DNA of 9,573 bases from Rickettsiales bacterium (GTDB lineage: Bacteria; Pseudomonadota; Alphaproteobacteria; Rickettsiales; 21-14-0-20-44-7), in contig JALZVI010000303.1 in the NCBI GenBank assembly GCA_023301015.1, positions 1 to 9,573 on the forward strand. Reading direction: 5' to 3'. Under the pieces are notes generated by a model, which saw nothing but the letters and a program-made list of their open reading frames with translations, had not been told where the DNA came from and searched no databases. How positions within the stretch are numbered: position 1 is the first letter of the stretch; each line of letters opens with the position of its first letter. The position numbers and the translations under genes were made by a program. Below are positions 1-7,002 of the stretch, one piece after another.

Positions 1-1561
1 GAAAATTTCTTTCTAAATCGCTTAAAAATGAATTTATCTGGAAAAGATATTGATCATAAATAGGAAGTGAATCTAAAGAAGTTGCTTTTATTAAAATGTT
101 TTTGACAATAGTAAGTTGAGCACTTAAATCATGTTTTGTTGCCCAATTACGAGCTTCAGAGGAACCTTTAATATCAATTTGACCAAATAAAGGGTATATA
201 TTATCAAATGAAATTTTCTTGAAAACGGGTTGTTTACCTTCTAAATCATCTTTAATATAAGTTTTTGCTTCCTTCTCAAACCGCCAATGAACACTAGGAT
301 GTATCGAAGTACATTCTTTTTGTATAATCGCTTCAATGAGGTTTTCTTCTTCCTTTTTAGATCGTTGAACCGCTCGAACAATAAAGGGCATTACATCCAC
401 TAATTTATTAGCTATAATACTATTAAGTATAACTGGTCTTTTAGAAACTATTTCTAAAATCCCCATTAAGCCCTTTTCATCTGCAATTGGAGCTAGAATG
501 GCACTTTGAATACCTTGATCATTCAGCGTTTTATATTGTGGAGCTTTACCTTTTGAAAGTTTGTAAAATTTATTTACATCAGAAATAGTGTAAAATTTCT
601 TATCTAATAGTAATTGCTTGTATGAATGCGAACAAAGTACTGTTGAGCAATGACTTATTTCCTTATCATGTAATAAATAACTATTAATACCATTACCGTA
701 AACTCGTTCAAAATTATCCTCTTGCTCATTGTAAATTGAAAAACCTACATTAATATCTTTTAATTCCAATAGAGATCTAAATACTTCTTGGAAATCTTCT
801 GAAAAACTTTCTTCTTTCCTATTATTCTCACCTATTAGATTTGATTTAATATCAGAAATTGCCTGGTCTGCTGTAACGTCAAAAATGTTTGATATAATAA
901 CTCCTTTAAATATATAACTATCCTTAGGAAACTTCTCTTTCCATATTTCAATATTCTCATAGTTATCTATAAGTTCTTCATAATCCTCTTGGGTGATAGT
1001 TATTGCATTTGATGTTGGGATAATATCCATGAAATCTGCATTATATAATATTTTATAATTACGCATTACTCCATTGACATCTGGTATTTCATAATAAAAA
1101 GGACGTTTTAAATTTATTTTATAGCCATAGCAAAAATTAAGAATTATGGTACAAGCAATTATATATCTATCGTCGTCTGGAAGGTTTTTAATACTTAATT
1201 CAAAATCATCACCTGCAGCATTAATTATTTTTTTAAAACGTTCAGAGGAATTAAATATCAAACTATGAAATGGAACAGAAGCTGTTTTTATTTCATTATG
1301 TGTAAGAAGTGGGCTAAAAGAATCTTGCAAAATAACACCAATCTCTTTTTCATATTTATTTAAAAGCAAATAGTCCGAAAATCCATCTTTTAAAATAGGG
1401 TTCTCCATTCCAATTTGGAAAATATGCTTAGCTCTATGAGAAATTAATACATCTTCATGATTTACTAAGTTAGAATAATAATCAAAAAGTTTATTAAAAC
1501 TTATTTCAAGTCGCATTGGCGATTCAAAATTATCATTAAGATGTGTTTTTTTCATTTCCAT
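1..1561 (-). CDS. GAF-like domain protein, C-terminus outside the window
   Basis: Open from ATG at 1561 to the window edge: 520 codons and no stop, so the 3' end is missing. A second in-frame ATG lies at 1555. Residues 1-240 are a mainly hydrophilic region with no motif I can name. Residues about 250-400 look like a GAF-type sensory fold: an amphipathic FQEVFRSLLELKDINVGFSI segment, then IQSAILAPIADEKGLMGILE, which resembles the ligand-facing strands of GAF domains. Around 456-472 is a conserved-looking block, YPLFGQIDIKGSSEARN, followed by predicted helices. From family memory, such long single-GAF proteins are common in Flavobacteria and have no established function. No transmembrane segment, histidine-kinase or cyclase motif is visible in the part present. 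It is divergent from the TlpA-like gene. The coding region is certain; the GAF assignment is moderate and any signalling role is inference. Confidence 0.8.
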   Translation of the reverse strand, partial: MEMKKTHLNDNFESPMRLEISFNKLFDYYSNLVNHEDVLISHRAKHIFQIGMENPILKDGFSDYLLLNKYEKEIGVILQDSFSPLLTHNEIKTASVPFHSLIFNSSERFKKIINAAGDDFELSIKNLPDDDRYIIACTIILNFCYGYKINLKRPFYYEIPDVNGVMRNYKILYNADFMDIIPTSNAITITQEDYEELIDNYENIEIWKEKFPKDSYIFKGVIISNIFDVTADQAISDIKSNLIGENNRKEESFSEDFQEVFRSLLELKDINVGFSIYNEQEDNFERVYGNGINSYLLHDKEISHCSTVLCSHSYKQLLLDKKFYTISDVNKFYKLSKGKAPQYKTLNDQGIQSAILAPIADEKGLMGILEIVSKRPVILNSIIANKLVDVMPFIVRAVQRSKKEEENLIEAIIQKECTSIHPSVHWRFEKEAKTYIKDDLEGKQPVFKKISFDNIYPLFGQIDIKGSSEARNWATKHDLSAQLTIVKNILIKATSLDSLPIYDQYLFQINSFLSDLERNF

Positions 1562-1568
1562 AGTATAA

Positions 1569-1576
1569 CAAAAATA
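1569..1576 (-). promoter_or_regulatory. candidate -7 promoter box of the GAF-protein gene
   Basis: Minus-strand TATTTTTG fits the Bacteroidota consensus TAnnTTTG. Transcription would begin near 1562, leaving about one base before the ATG at 1561 and seven before the ATG at 1555, so either a nearly leaderless message or use of the second ATG is implied. No TTG -33 box lies at the usual 17-23 bp spacing. Confidence 0.35.
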
Positions 1577-1713
1577 CAAATTATAAAAATTTGAAATAGT
1601 TATTCAATCCTTAAGCTTATCTTAAAACAAATTGACTTTCAAAAGATTGATTAATAATTTCATTTTTAAACGAGTAATTAAAAAGATGTATTGTTTTTGA
1701 TTCTTTTAACCTC

Positions 1714-1741
1714 TTGTATAGCTTTAAAACCTTTATTTTTG
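1714..1741 (+). promoter_or_regulatory. candidate promoter of the TlpA-like gene
   Basis: TTG at 1714-1716 is separated by 17 bp from TATTTTTG at 1734-1741, matching the flavobacterial TTG-N17-23-TAnnTTTG pattern. The predicted start near 1748 leaves an 11-base leader before the ATG at 1759. This supports 1759 as the translation start over the in-frame TTG at 1714, which would itself be the -33 box. Confidence 0.55.
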
Positions 1742-1758
1742 AAAAAATTAATAATACG

Positions 1759-2880
1759 ATGAAATATATATTGTCCATTCTTGCTATTCTACTTTTAGTA
1801 TCCTGTAAAACAGGCAAACAATCTGAGAACTCTCATTTTATCGATGGAAATGCTCCTGGGGTTTATAACGGAATGCGTGTTTACATGAACAAATTAAATG
1901 CTGGAAATAGACCTGTGCCAGTGGATACTGCCATTGTACTGGATGAGAAATTTTATTTTGATAAGGATGAGAGCATCAAATTTTCTGAGGTGCGCTTTTT
2001 AAGTATGGATACTGGAGAAGAAAGATTTGTATTTATCCAAGGAAAAGAACCTCTTGCGATTGAATTAAATAAGGATACGCTTTGGGCTGGTAAAGTAACA
2101 GGTAGTGTTGAGAATCAAATTCTCTTAGATTTTAGAAAACAACAAGCAGCTTATCAAAAACAGTCTAATCAATACAAAACAGAACGTGGCACGGCTTACC
2201 GATCTGGAGATCAAGAAAAAGGTGATGCAATTACAAAAACATGGATGAATAGTGAAGAAAGCTATAAGAAAGCCATTTTCCAAACGGTAAAATCAAATCC
2301 TAATAAACTAGTAAGCAGTATGATTATAGGTGATTTATTAAATTCAAAATTGATTGATACAGATAAAGCTAGAGTACTTTTCAATACACTTAAAGGCGAT
2401 GTAAAACAATCACCTATTACTAAAAGTTTAGAGACTTATCTAATGAAATTTGAAAAGACAGCAATAGGGACAAAAGCTCCGATTTTTGAAGGAAAAACAC
2501 CAACTGGAGATATTCTTAAACTAGAAGATGCGATGGGCAAAATTACCTTAATTGATTTCTGGGCATCGTGGTGCGGTCCATGTCGTAGAGAGAATCCTAA
2601 TGTAGTGGCTGCCTATGAGAAGTACCATGACAAAGGATTTAATATCATAAGTGTTTCACTAGACAAGCAAAATGCCGAAGACAAATGGAAAGCAGCTATT
2701 GAGAAAGATCAAATGGACTGGTTCCACATCTCTAGATTAATGCATTGGCAAGACCCAATTGCAAAAATGTACAATGTAACTAGTATTCCTTCAACCTTTT
2801 TACTGGATGAGAATGGAACAATTATAGCTAAAAATTTACGAGGTCAAGCGTTACACCAGAAACTGGCTGAACTACTCTAG
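1759..2880 (+). CDS. TlpA-like thiol-disulfide lipoprotein (DUF4369 + thioredoxin fold)
   Basis: A 373-residue predicted lipoprotein. Residues 1-16 are a lipoprotein signal (MKYILSILAILLLVSC) with the lipidated cysteine at position 16. Residues about 28-120 look like the DUF4369 domain common at the N-terminus of Bacteroidota TlpA/AhpC-type proteins; about 125-230 is a charged helical linker. From about 238 is a thioredoxin-like domain with WCGPC at 271-275 and the conserved cis-proline at 344 (SIPSTF). It is expected to reduce or exchange disulfides in the periplasm, for example in cytochrome c maturation or oxidative stress; the substrate is not visible. The ATG at 1759 is chosen because it gives a clean signal peptide and follows a promoter; an in-frame TTG at 1714 would add 15 residues ahead of the signal. 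The 3' end overlaps the convergent rhomboid gene by 9 bp. Confidence 0.93.
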   Translation: MKYILSILAILLLVSCKTGKQSENSHFIDGNAPGVYNGMRVYMNKLNAGNRPVPVDTAIVLDEKFYFDKDESIKFSEVRFLSMDTGEERFVFIQGKEPLAIELNKDTLWAGKVTGSVENQILLDFRKQQAAYQKQSNQYKTERGTAYRSGDQEKGDAITKTWMNSEESYKKAIFQTVKSNPNKLVSSMIIGDLLNSKLIDTDKARVLFNTLKGDVKQSPITKSLETYLMKFEKTAIGTKAPIFEGKTPTGDILKLEDAMGKITLIDFWASWCGPCRRENPNVVAAYEKYHDKGFNIISVSLDKQNAEDKWKAAIEKDQMDWFHISRLMHWQDPIAKMYNVTSIPSTFLLDENGTIIAKNLRGQALHQKLAELL

Positions 2881-3513
2881 TTTCCCCATTTTTTTAAGTA
2901 CAAAAAGCGCTATAATTGGAACAAGCATTAATACGACCGTTAATGTTTGTTCAAATACAATATTATAATCATAAAGAATGGTCACCGCATAACCAGCAAC
3001 GGCTCCACCAAAGTGTGCGTCGTGCCCTATATTATCGGCTTTGTTCTTCATACCATATATTGAATATGCCAAATATGCTATTCCAAAAATATATCCTGGA
3101 ACTATACCATATATATATATTCCCGGCTCTAAAAGAATAGCAGAATAAACAATACCTGATACCGCACCACTTGCTCCTATTGCGCTATAGTGATATTCAT
3201 CTTTATGGAACACATAACTCAATAATCCACCAGCTAAAAGACTTGCAGTATAAACTACTAAAAAACCTACATTCCCTAGATTATCAACTACATAGTGCGC
3301 AAAGAAAAAGAGCGTCAACATATTAAAAATAAGATGTTGTAAATCTGCATGAAGAAATCCACTAGTTAAAAAACGGATTGATTCACCACGTTGTATACCA
3401 GCAATATTGAACTTGTATTGATCAAAAAACTGTCGATCTTGAAAACCTTTATAACTTATTAATGCACAAGCTAATATTATTACTAGCGTGACGATATCTA
3501 TTCCTTGAAACAT
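2872..3513 (-). CDS. rhomboid-family intramembrane serine protease
   Basis: 213 residues with about six hydrophobic segments, the size of a compact bacterial rhomboid. The oxyanion-side motif HLIFNM is at residues 60-65 (His60, Asn64). The nucleophile motif GASG is at 113-116 with Ser115, and the catalytic histidine lies in AHFGG (His167). All elements of the Ser-His dyad are present, so the protein should be active and cleave transmembrane substrates within the inner membrane; the substrate is unknown. The last residues (KKMGKLE) form a short charged cytosolic tail. The gene is convergent with the TlpA-like gene (9-bp overlap) and divergent from the acyltransferase, with only 50 bp between starts. 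I saw no exact TAnnTTTG box on the minus strand in that gap; TAGAATTTG is one base too long. Confidence 0.94.
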   Translation of the reverse strand: MFQGIDIVTLVIILACALISYKGFQDRQFFDQYKFNIAGIQRGESIRFLTSGFLHADLQHLIFNMLTLFFFAHYVVDNLGNVGFLVVYTASLLAGGLLSYVFHKDEYHYSAIGASGAVSGIVYSAILLEPGIYIYGIVPGYIFGIAYLAYSIYGMKNKADNIGHDAHFGGAVAGYAVTILYDYNIVFEQTLTVVLMLVPIIALFVLKKMGKLE

Positions 3514-3541
3514 ATGATTATTTTACTTGGCAACAAGATAG

Positions 3542-3549
3542 TATATTTG
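3542..3549 (+). promoter_or_regulatory. candidate -7 box of the acyltransferase gene
   Basis: TATATTTG fits TAnnTTTG exactly and sits 14 bp before the ATG at 3564, giving a predicted leader of about 8 bases. No TTG at the expected -33 spacing is seen. Confidence 0.45.
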
Positions 3550-3563
3550 TCCAAATTCTATTT

Positions 3564-4478
3564 ATGCAAGCAGTTGCTTTTTATATGTTTTATCCGCTAC
3601 TTTGGATAATTTCTAGACTACCTGCAAGGGTTGCATATCTCATAAGTGACTTTGTTTTTCTAATTATTTACTATATCATAGGTTATAGAAAAAAAGTCAT
3701 CATCAATAATCTTAAGATTGCTCTTCCAGAAAAAACTAAAACAGAATTAAAAAATCTTTGTAAAAAAATCACACAACACTTTTGCGATAGTTTTATAGAA
3801 GTAATCATGTCTATGGGATTGAGTGAACATGAGATGCGAGAACGATTTGTGTATACTAATCTAGGATTGATAGATGAATTAAGAGCTCAAAATAGACCTA
3901 TAGTCGTCATGTTTGGTCACCAGGCAAGTTATGAATGGACCATGTGCATAGATGGGCAAGTAGATTATAAAATCATTGCGGTTTATAAGCCTCTAGCAAA
4001 TAAGTATTTTAATAAACTCATAGTAGACATAAGGCAAAAATTTAATTCGACTATGATTACGATGAGACAAGCAAGCTCAAGTATATCAAGAAGTATAATT
4101 AGTGGTGAAATGGCTATGTACGGTTTAGTAGCAGATCAATCTCCTGCAAGATATAGATCACAACATTTCACAACATTTTTCGGCAAAACAAGTGCTGTTT
4201 TTATGGGTAGTGAAAAATTGGCATTAGCTCATGATACAGCTGTAGTTTATCTTGCCGTAGAAAAAGTAAAAAGAGGATACTACAAAGCTACGTTCCATAA
4301 AATCACTGATCACGCTTCACAAACTAAGGACTGGGAAATAACAGATGCTTTTTTTGACTTATTAGAAATTCAAATAAGAAAGCAACCAGAGTATTACCTT
4401 TGGTCGCATAAAAGATGGAAAGCTACTCCTGGAAATGTTAAGCGTACACCTGTGCTATCACCTCGAGTTCAGCAATAA
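3564..4478 (+). CDS. LpxL/HtrB-type lysophospholipid (lipid A) acyltransferase
   Basis: 304 residues. The N-terminus has a hydrophobic anchor (about residues 5-40) followed by the family's YRKKVIINNLKIALP block. The catalytic HX4-5(D/E) motif is GHQASYEW, with His119 and Glu124. Further family landmarks are VADQSPARY, the GSEKLALAHD segment, and YYLWSHKRWK near the end, the usual C-terminal signature of the Lip_A_acyltrans family. It is expected to transfer a fatty acyl chain from acyl-ACP to a lipid A precursor or a related lipid at the inner membrane. The acceptor cannot be told from sequence, because the same family covers ornithine- and phospholipid-type acyltransferases in Bacteroidota. 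About 15 residues follow the usual HKRWK ending; the last 13 codons and the stop overlap the convergent glmM gene. Confidence 0.92.
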   Translation: MQAVAFYMFYPLLWIISRLPARVAYLISDFVFLIIYYIIGYRKKVIINNLKIALPEKTKTELKNLCKKITQHFCDSFIEVIMSMGLSEHEMRERFVYTNLGLIDELRAQNRPIVVMFGHQASYEWTMCIDGQVDYKIIAVYKPLANKYFNKLIVDIRQKFNSTMITMRQASSSISRSIISGEMAMYGLVADQSPARYRSQHFTTFFGKTSAVFMGSEKLALAHDTAVVYLAVEKVKRGYYKATFHKITDHASQTKDWEITDAFFDLLEIQIRKQPEYYLWSHKRWKATPGNVKRTPVLSPRVQQ

Positions 4479-5838
4479 AATGATTTGCTAATTGATCTGC
4501 TTCATTTTGAGAAGGAGCTTCAGTATATATTCTTATGATAGGTTCTGTATTTGATTTTCTTAAATGAATCCAATCAGATTCAAAATTAATTTTCAAACCA
4601 TCAATTGTATTTAAATCCTCGTTCGAGTATTTGTTTTTTAATTTTTCAAAAATAAAATCCAAGTCAATCTGATCTGTTAATTCGATTTTATTTTTTGAAA
4701 TAATATACTGCGGGAATGATCTCTTCAACCATGAAAGCGGTTTTCCAAATTCAACTAATTGACTTAGTATCAATGCAATTCCAGCTAAAGCATCTCGGCC
4801 ATAATGTAATTCTGGATAAATAACTCCTCCATTTCCTTCGCCACCTATTACAGCATTTACTTCTTTCATTTTGGTAACTACATTCACCTCTCCTACTGCT
4901 GCTGCGTGATACGCTCCGCCATTTTTTACCGTCACATCTTTTAATGCTCTAGTTGAGGATAAATTAGAAACTGTATTTTTAGATTTACCTTCTGGAGTAT
5001 TTTTTAAAATATAATCACTAACAGCTACTAATGTATATTCCTCTCCAAACATAGTACCGTCCTCATTAACCAATGCTAAGCGATCTACATCTGGGTCAAC
5101 TGCAATTCCTAAATCAGCATTATTAGATAACACTGCGGAAGCGAGTTGTCTTAAATTTTCAGGAACTGGTTCTGGTTTATGAGCAAAGTTACCAGTTACA
5201 TCTCCATTTATAACAATGACTTCACATCCTAATCTTTCAAGAAGATTTGGAACTGTAATTGTTCCAGTTGAATTGACGCAATCTACAACTACTTTAAATT
5301 TTCGCTCAACGACTGCATCAATTTTCACTAAAGGCAAAGCTAATATCGCATCAATATGTTTGTCGATATAAGTATCATCTTGTCTGTAAGAACCTAATTT
5401 ATCAATAGTTGCATACTCTATATTTCCAGCTTCAATAAATCCTAAAAACTCAGTTGCATCAGCAGCTGAAATAAACTCTCCTTTATCATTGAGAAGTTTC
5501 AACGCATTCCATTCTTTCGGATTATGACTAGCCGTTAATATGATTCCTGCACCTGCACCTTCCATAGGAACTGCCATCTCAACAGTCGGAGTTGTTGACA
5601 ACCCTACATCTACTACATCAATCCCTACTGCCCGTAAAGTATTGACTACCAATCCATTAACAATCTCTCCAGACATTCTCGCATCTCTACCTACTACTAT
5701 TTTAGGATTGTTGGTTTTTTGGATTACCCAATAACCAAAAGCTGCAGAACATTCAACAATATCTTGTGGGGTAAGATTATCTCCTGCGGCACCTCCTATT
5801 GTTCCTCTTATTCCAGAGATAGTTTTTAATAATGACAT
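4438..5838 (-). CDS. glmM: phosphoglucosamine mutase (alpha-D-phosphohexomutase superfamily)
   Basis: 466 residues, normal for the family. It converts glucosamine-6-phosphate to glucosamine-1-phosphate in the cytosol, on the path to UDP-GlcNAc for peptidoglycan and lipopolysaccharide. Domain landmarks appear in order: ISGIRGTIGG near the N-terminus; the phosphoserine loop TASHNP at 102-107 with Ser104; the Mg-binding loop DPDVDR at 248-253; the sugar-binding loop GEGNGGVIYPELHYGRD at 333-349; and the phosphate-binding loop SNTEPIIRIY at 429-438. The DPDVDR form, in place of DGDADR, is usual in Bacteroidota GlmM-type proteins. Phosphomannomutase activity cannot be excluded, because both activities occur in the superfamily. 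The start ATG at 5838 gives the normal N-terminus (MSLLKTISGIRG). The 3' end overlaps the convergent acyltransferase by 41 bp. Confidence 0.95.
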   Translation of the reverse strand: MSLLKTISGIRGTIGGAAGDNLTPQDIVECSAAFGYWVIQKTNNPKIVVGRDARMSGEIVNGLVVNTLRAVGIDVVDVGLSTTPTVEMAVPMEGAGAGIILTASHNPKEWNALKLLNDKGEFISAADATEFLGFIEAGNIEYATIDKLGSYRQDDTYIDKHIDAILALPLVKIDAVVERKFKVVVDCVNSTGTITVPNLLERLGCEVIVINGDVTGNFAHKPEPVPENLRQLASAVLSNNADLGIAVDPDVDRLALVNEDGTMFGEEYTLVAVSDYILKNTPEGKSKNTVSNLSSTRALKDVTVKNGGAYHAAAVGEVNVVTKMKEVNAVIGGEGNGGVIYPELHYGRDALAGIALILSQLVEFGKPLSWLKRSFPQYIISKNKIELTDQIDLDFIFEKLKNKYSNEDLNTIDGLKINFESDWIHLRKSNTEPIIRIYTEAPSQNEADQLANHFIAELEVIAQVYA

Positions 5839-5927
5839 AAATTATAATATTAGAATGTTAGTTTTTAAAAATATGCTTTACTTAGTGATAAGTAATTTGT
5901 GTTATCTGTATGGCGTAGTTTAAAAAC

Positions 5928-5935
5928 CAAAGATA
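5928..5935 (-). promoter_or_regulatory. candidate -7 box of glmM
   Basis: Minus-strand TATCTTTG matches TAnnTTTG. The predicted start near 5921 gives a leader of about 83 bases before the ATG at 5838. No TTG lies at the usual -33 distance. The box overlaps the left arm of the inverted repeat at 5932-5954. Confidence 0.45.
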
Positions 5936-5970
5936 GAAAATAAATCTTTCTATCGTTTTAATAAACGATA
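5932..5970. repeat. two overlapping inverted repeats in the glmM/PAP2 intergenic region
   Basis: Arms GATAGAAA (5932-5939) and TTTCTATC (5947-5954) form one 8-bp inverted repeat. TATCGTTT (5951-5958) and AAACGATA (5963-5970) form a second, with loop TAAT. The two share TATC at 5951-5954, so only one can be fully extruded at a time. The first touches the putative glmM -7 box. They may be a regulator-binding site; a terminator role is unlikely because both flanking genes point away. Confidence 0.5.
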
Positions 5971-6041
5971 CTTTTAAATATTAATTTAATAGATTTTGGT
6001 CGTAACATTAACAATTCAAATACAGCACAAAACTTTTTTTA

Positions 6042-6049
6042 TACCTTTG
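6042..6049 (+). promoter_or_regulatory. candidate -7 box of the PAP2 gene
   Basis: TACCTTTG followed by C is a close match to the flavobacterial TAnnTTTGC form. The start is predicted near 6056, leaving 17 bases before the ATG at 6073. A convincing -33 box is not visible. Confidence 0.5.
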
Positions 6050-6072
6050 CCATTATATACTACGTGTAAAAC

Positions 6073-6639
6073 ATGAATGAGTTACTCCAATTCGATCAAT
6101 ACTTATTTCAACAGATTAATTCCGTATGGACTGCAGGGTGGTTAGATGCCTCAATGCCTGTATGGAGAAACAAATATTTGTGGGTTCCTTTCTATCTTTT
6201 TTTAGTGAGTTTTTTAGTCGTTAATTTTGGAAAAAGAGGAATCTTCCTTTTTATATTTGCTATTTTGACCATTGCTGTTTCTGATACGGTTAGTAGCCAA
6301 ATCATTAAAAAGAATGTACAAAGAATTCGACCTTGTAATAATCCTAAAATGGATGCGACGATTGACTTAAAAGTAAAATGTGGTGGCGGTTATAGTTTTA
6401 CGTCTTCTCATGCTGCTAATCATTTTGCTTTAGCTTTTTTCTTAATTTTTACTTTAGGAAAAAGATTTAAGTGGATTCGATGGATTTTAATTTTTTGGGC
6501 AGCAAGTATATCTTATGGGCAAGTATATGTGGGAGTGCATTATCCCTTGGATGTATTCTCAGGTGCGATGGTTGGTATAATTATAGGAACTTTGGTGTCA
6601 GCAATTTATAGTAGTTTTAGGAAATTGCAATTAGAATAG
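6073..6639 (+). CDS. PAP2-family membrane lipid phosphatase
   Basis: 188 residues with about five to six hydrophobic segments. Three PAP2 motifs can be aligned: motif 1, KX6RP, as Lys79 to Arg86-Pro87; motif 2 as TSSH at 110-113, with His113 the expected acid/base; and motif 3 as GQVYVGVHYPLD, with His156 as nucleophile and Asp160. Motif 3 lacks the usual Ser-Arg pair (Gly149-Gln150 instead), and Pro/Gly in the PSGH motif are Thr/Ser. The catalytic histidines and the motif 1 Lys/Arg remain. From memory, the Gln variant is frequent in flavobacterial PAP2 proteins, so it is probably active. The likely role is hydrolysis of a membrane phosphate or pyrophosphate lipid, such as undecaprenyl pyrophosphate or phosphatidylglycerol phosphate, at the inner membrane. 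The gene is divergent from glmM and is followed by a repeat-rich gap containing a strong hairpin. Confidence 0.92.
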   Translation: MNELLQFDQYLFQQINSVWTAGWLDASMPVWRNKYLWVPFYLFLVSFLVVNFGKRGIFLFIFAILTIAVSDTVSSQIIKKNVQRIRPCNNPKMDATIDLKVKCGGGYSFTSSHAANHFALAFFLIFTLGKRFKWIRWILIFWAASISYGQVYVGVHYPLDVFSGAMVGIIIGTLVSAIYSSFRKLQLE

Positions 6640-6643
6640 AAAT

Positions 6644-6778
6644 CATAGCCACACGTTTTAACGTGGGGAATAAGTAACGACAAAACAATAAAAAAGGCTT
6701 TAGCCATACACCAAGTCTAGTGTGTGGCTAAAGCCAAATTTTATTTACTTACTCACCGTCTTAAAAGACGGTGCTATG
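6644..6778. repeat. REP-like inverted doublet enclosing a strong hairpin
   Basis: A 135-bp element with ends CATAGC (6644-6649) and GCTATG (6773-6778). The left unit has a hairpin at 6649-6668 (CACGTT-TT-AACGTG core) followed by TAAGTAA. The right unit is its relative in reverse: TTACTTA, then a perfect 9-bp stem CACCGTCTT / AAGACGGTG (6754-6773). Read in the same direction, both units follow the plan CATAGC, hairpin around TTTTAA, then TAAGTAA. Between them lies the 16-bp stem at 6696-6735. This resembles REP doublets (BIMEs) spread by RayT-type transposases, but no such gene is in the window; other genomic copies would be needed for proof. Confidence 0.65.
6696..6735. terminator. strong stem-loop, probable terminator after the PAP2 gene
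   Basis: Left arm 6696-6711 pairs with right arm 6720-6735 over 16 bp with a single G-U wobble and an 8-base loop. On the plus strand it is followed by AAATTTTATTT; on the minus strand by a run of five T, the better terminator tail. It lies 57 bp after the PAP2 stop and is the central part of the REP-like doublet, so termination may be a side effect of the repeat. Confidence 0.6.
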
Positions 6779-6787
6779 AGAACTTAA

Positions 6788-6950
6788 CTTTCATGGTAAC
6801 TATTTAGCAGGACTTAGTAACCGCCAACTTCAGTTGGCTGGTTGTTCAAAATAGAAGATTTAAATTTGTATTTAATATTTTGAACAGCAACATTGAGACA
6901 ACCTGGCAACTGAAGTTGGCGGTTACTGAATAGTTACCTTTCATGACTTA
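6788..6950. repeat. second inverted-repeat element with REP-like hairpins
   Basis: A perfect 21-bp inverted repeat joins 6816-6836 to 6907-6927. Inside it is the hairpin GCCAACT-TC-AGTTGGC (6823-6838), flanked by AACC and GGTT. An outer block GGTAACTATT (6795-6804) pairs with AATAGTTACC (6929-6938), and an inner block GTTCAAAATA (6844-6853) pairs with TATTTTGAAC (6876-6885). The octamer CTTTCATG occurs directly repeated at 6788-6795 and 6938-6945, near the outer ends. ACTGAATAG(T/C)TAC is repeated at 6925-6937 and 6953-6965. The sequence differs from the doublet at 6644-6778 although the architecture is the same. No open reading frame is inside. Confidence 0.7.
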
Positions 6951-7002
6951 ATACTGAATAGCTACAGACAATATTTAATAAACATAACAATAAATTTACA
7001 AC

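Noticed and set aside
1714..1758. Upstream in-frame TTG start for the TlpA-like lipoprotein
   Set aside because: It would place 15 residues before a perfect lipoprotein signal peptide and starts inside the predicted -33 promoter box; ATG at 1759 fits both signal and promoter.
1562..1758. Riboswitch or other structured leader between the GAF and TlpA genes
   Set aside because: Both predicted leaders are at most about 11 bases, and no conserved riboswitch core is recognisable.
1617..1817. 66-codon minus-strand open frame
   Set aside because: It overlaps the TlpA promoter and signal-peptide region, resembles no family, and is what AT-rich DNA yields by chance.
2916..3140. 74-codon plus-strand open frame inside the rhomboid gene
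   Set aside because: Antisense shadow of a gene with intact catalytic motifs; the protein has no recognisable features.
5540..5734. 64-codon plus-strand open frame inside glmM
   Set aside because: Antisense to the GlmM active-site region; low-complexity Pro/Thr/Ser composition typical of a shadow frame.
6788..6950. Integron attC site or CRISPR-like array
   Set aside because: There is no integrase, no attC core pair and no regularly spaced direct repeats; the structure is inverted, not tandem.
6640..7002. A complete insertion sequence between PAP2 and ZIP
   Set aside because: The gap is 363 bp with no reading frame long enough for a transposase; only non-coding inverted repeats are present.
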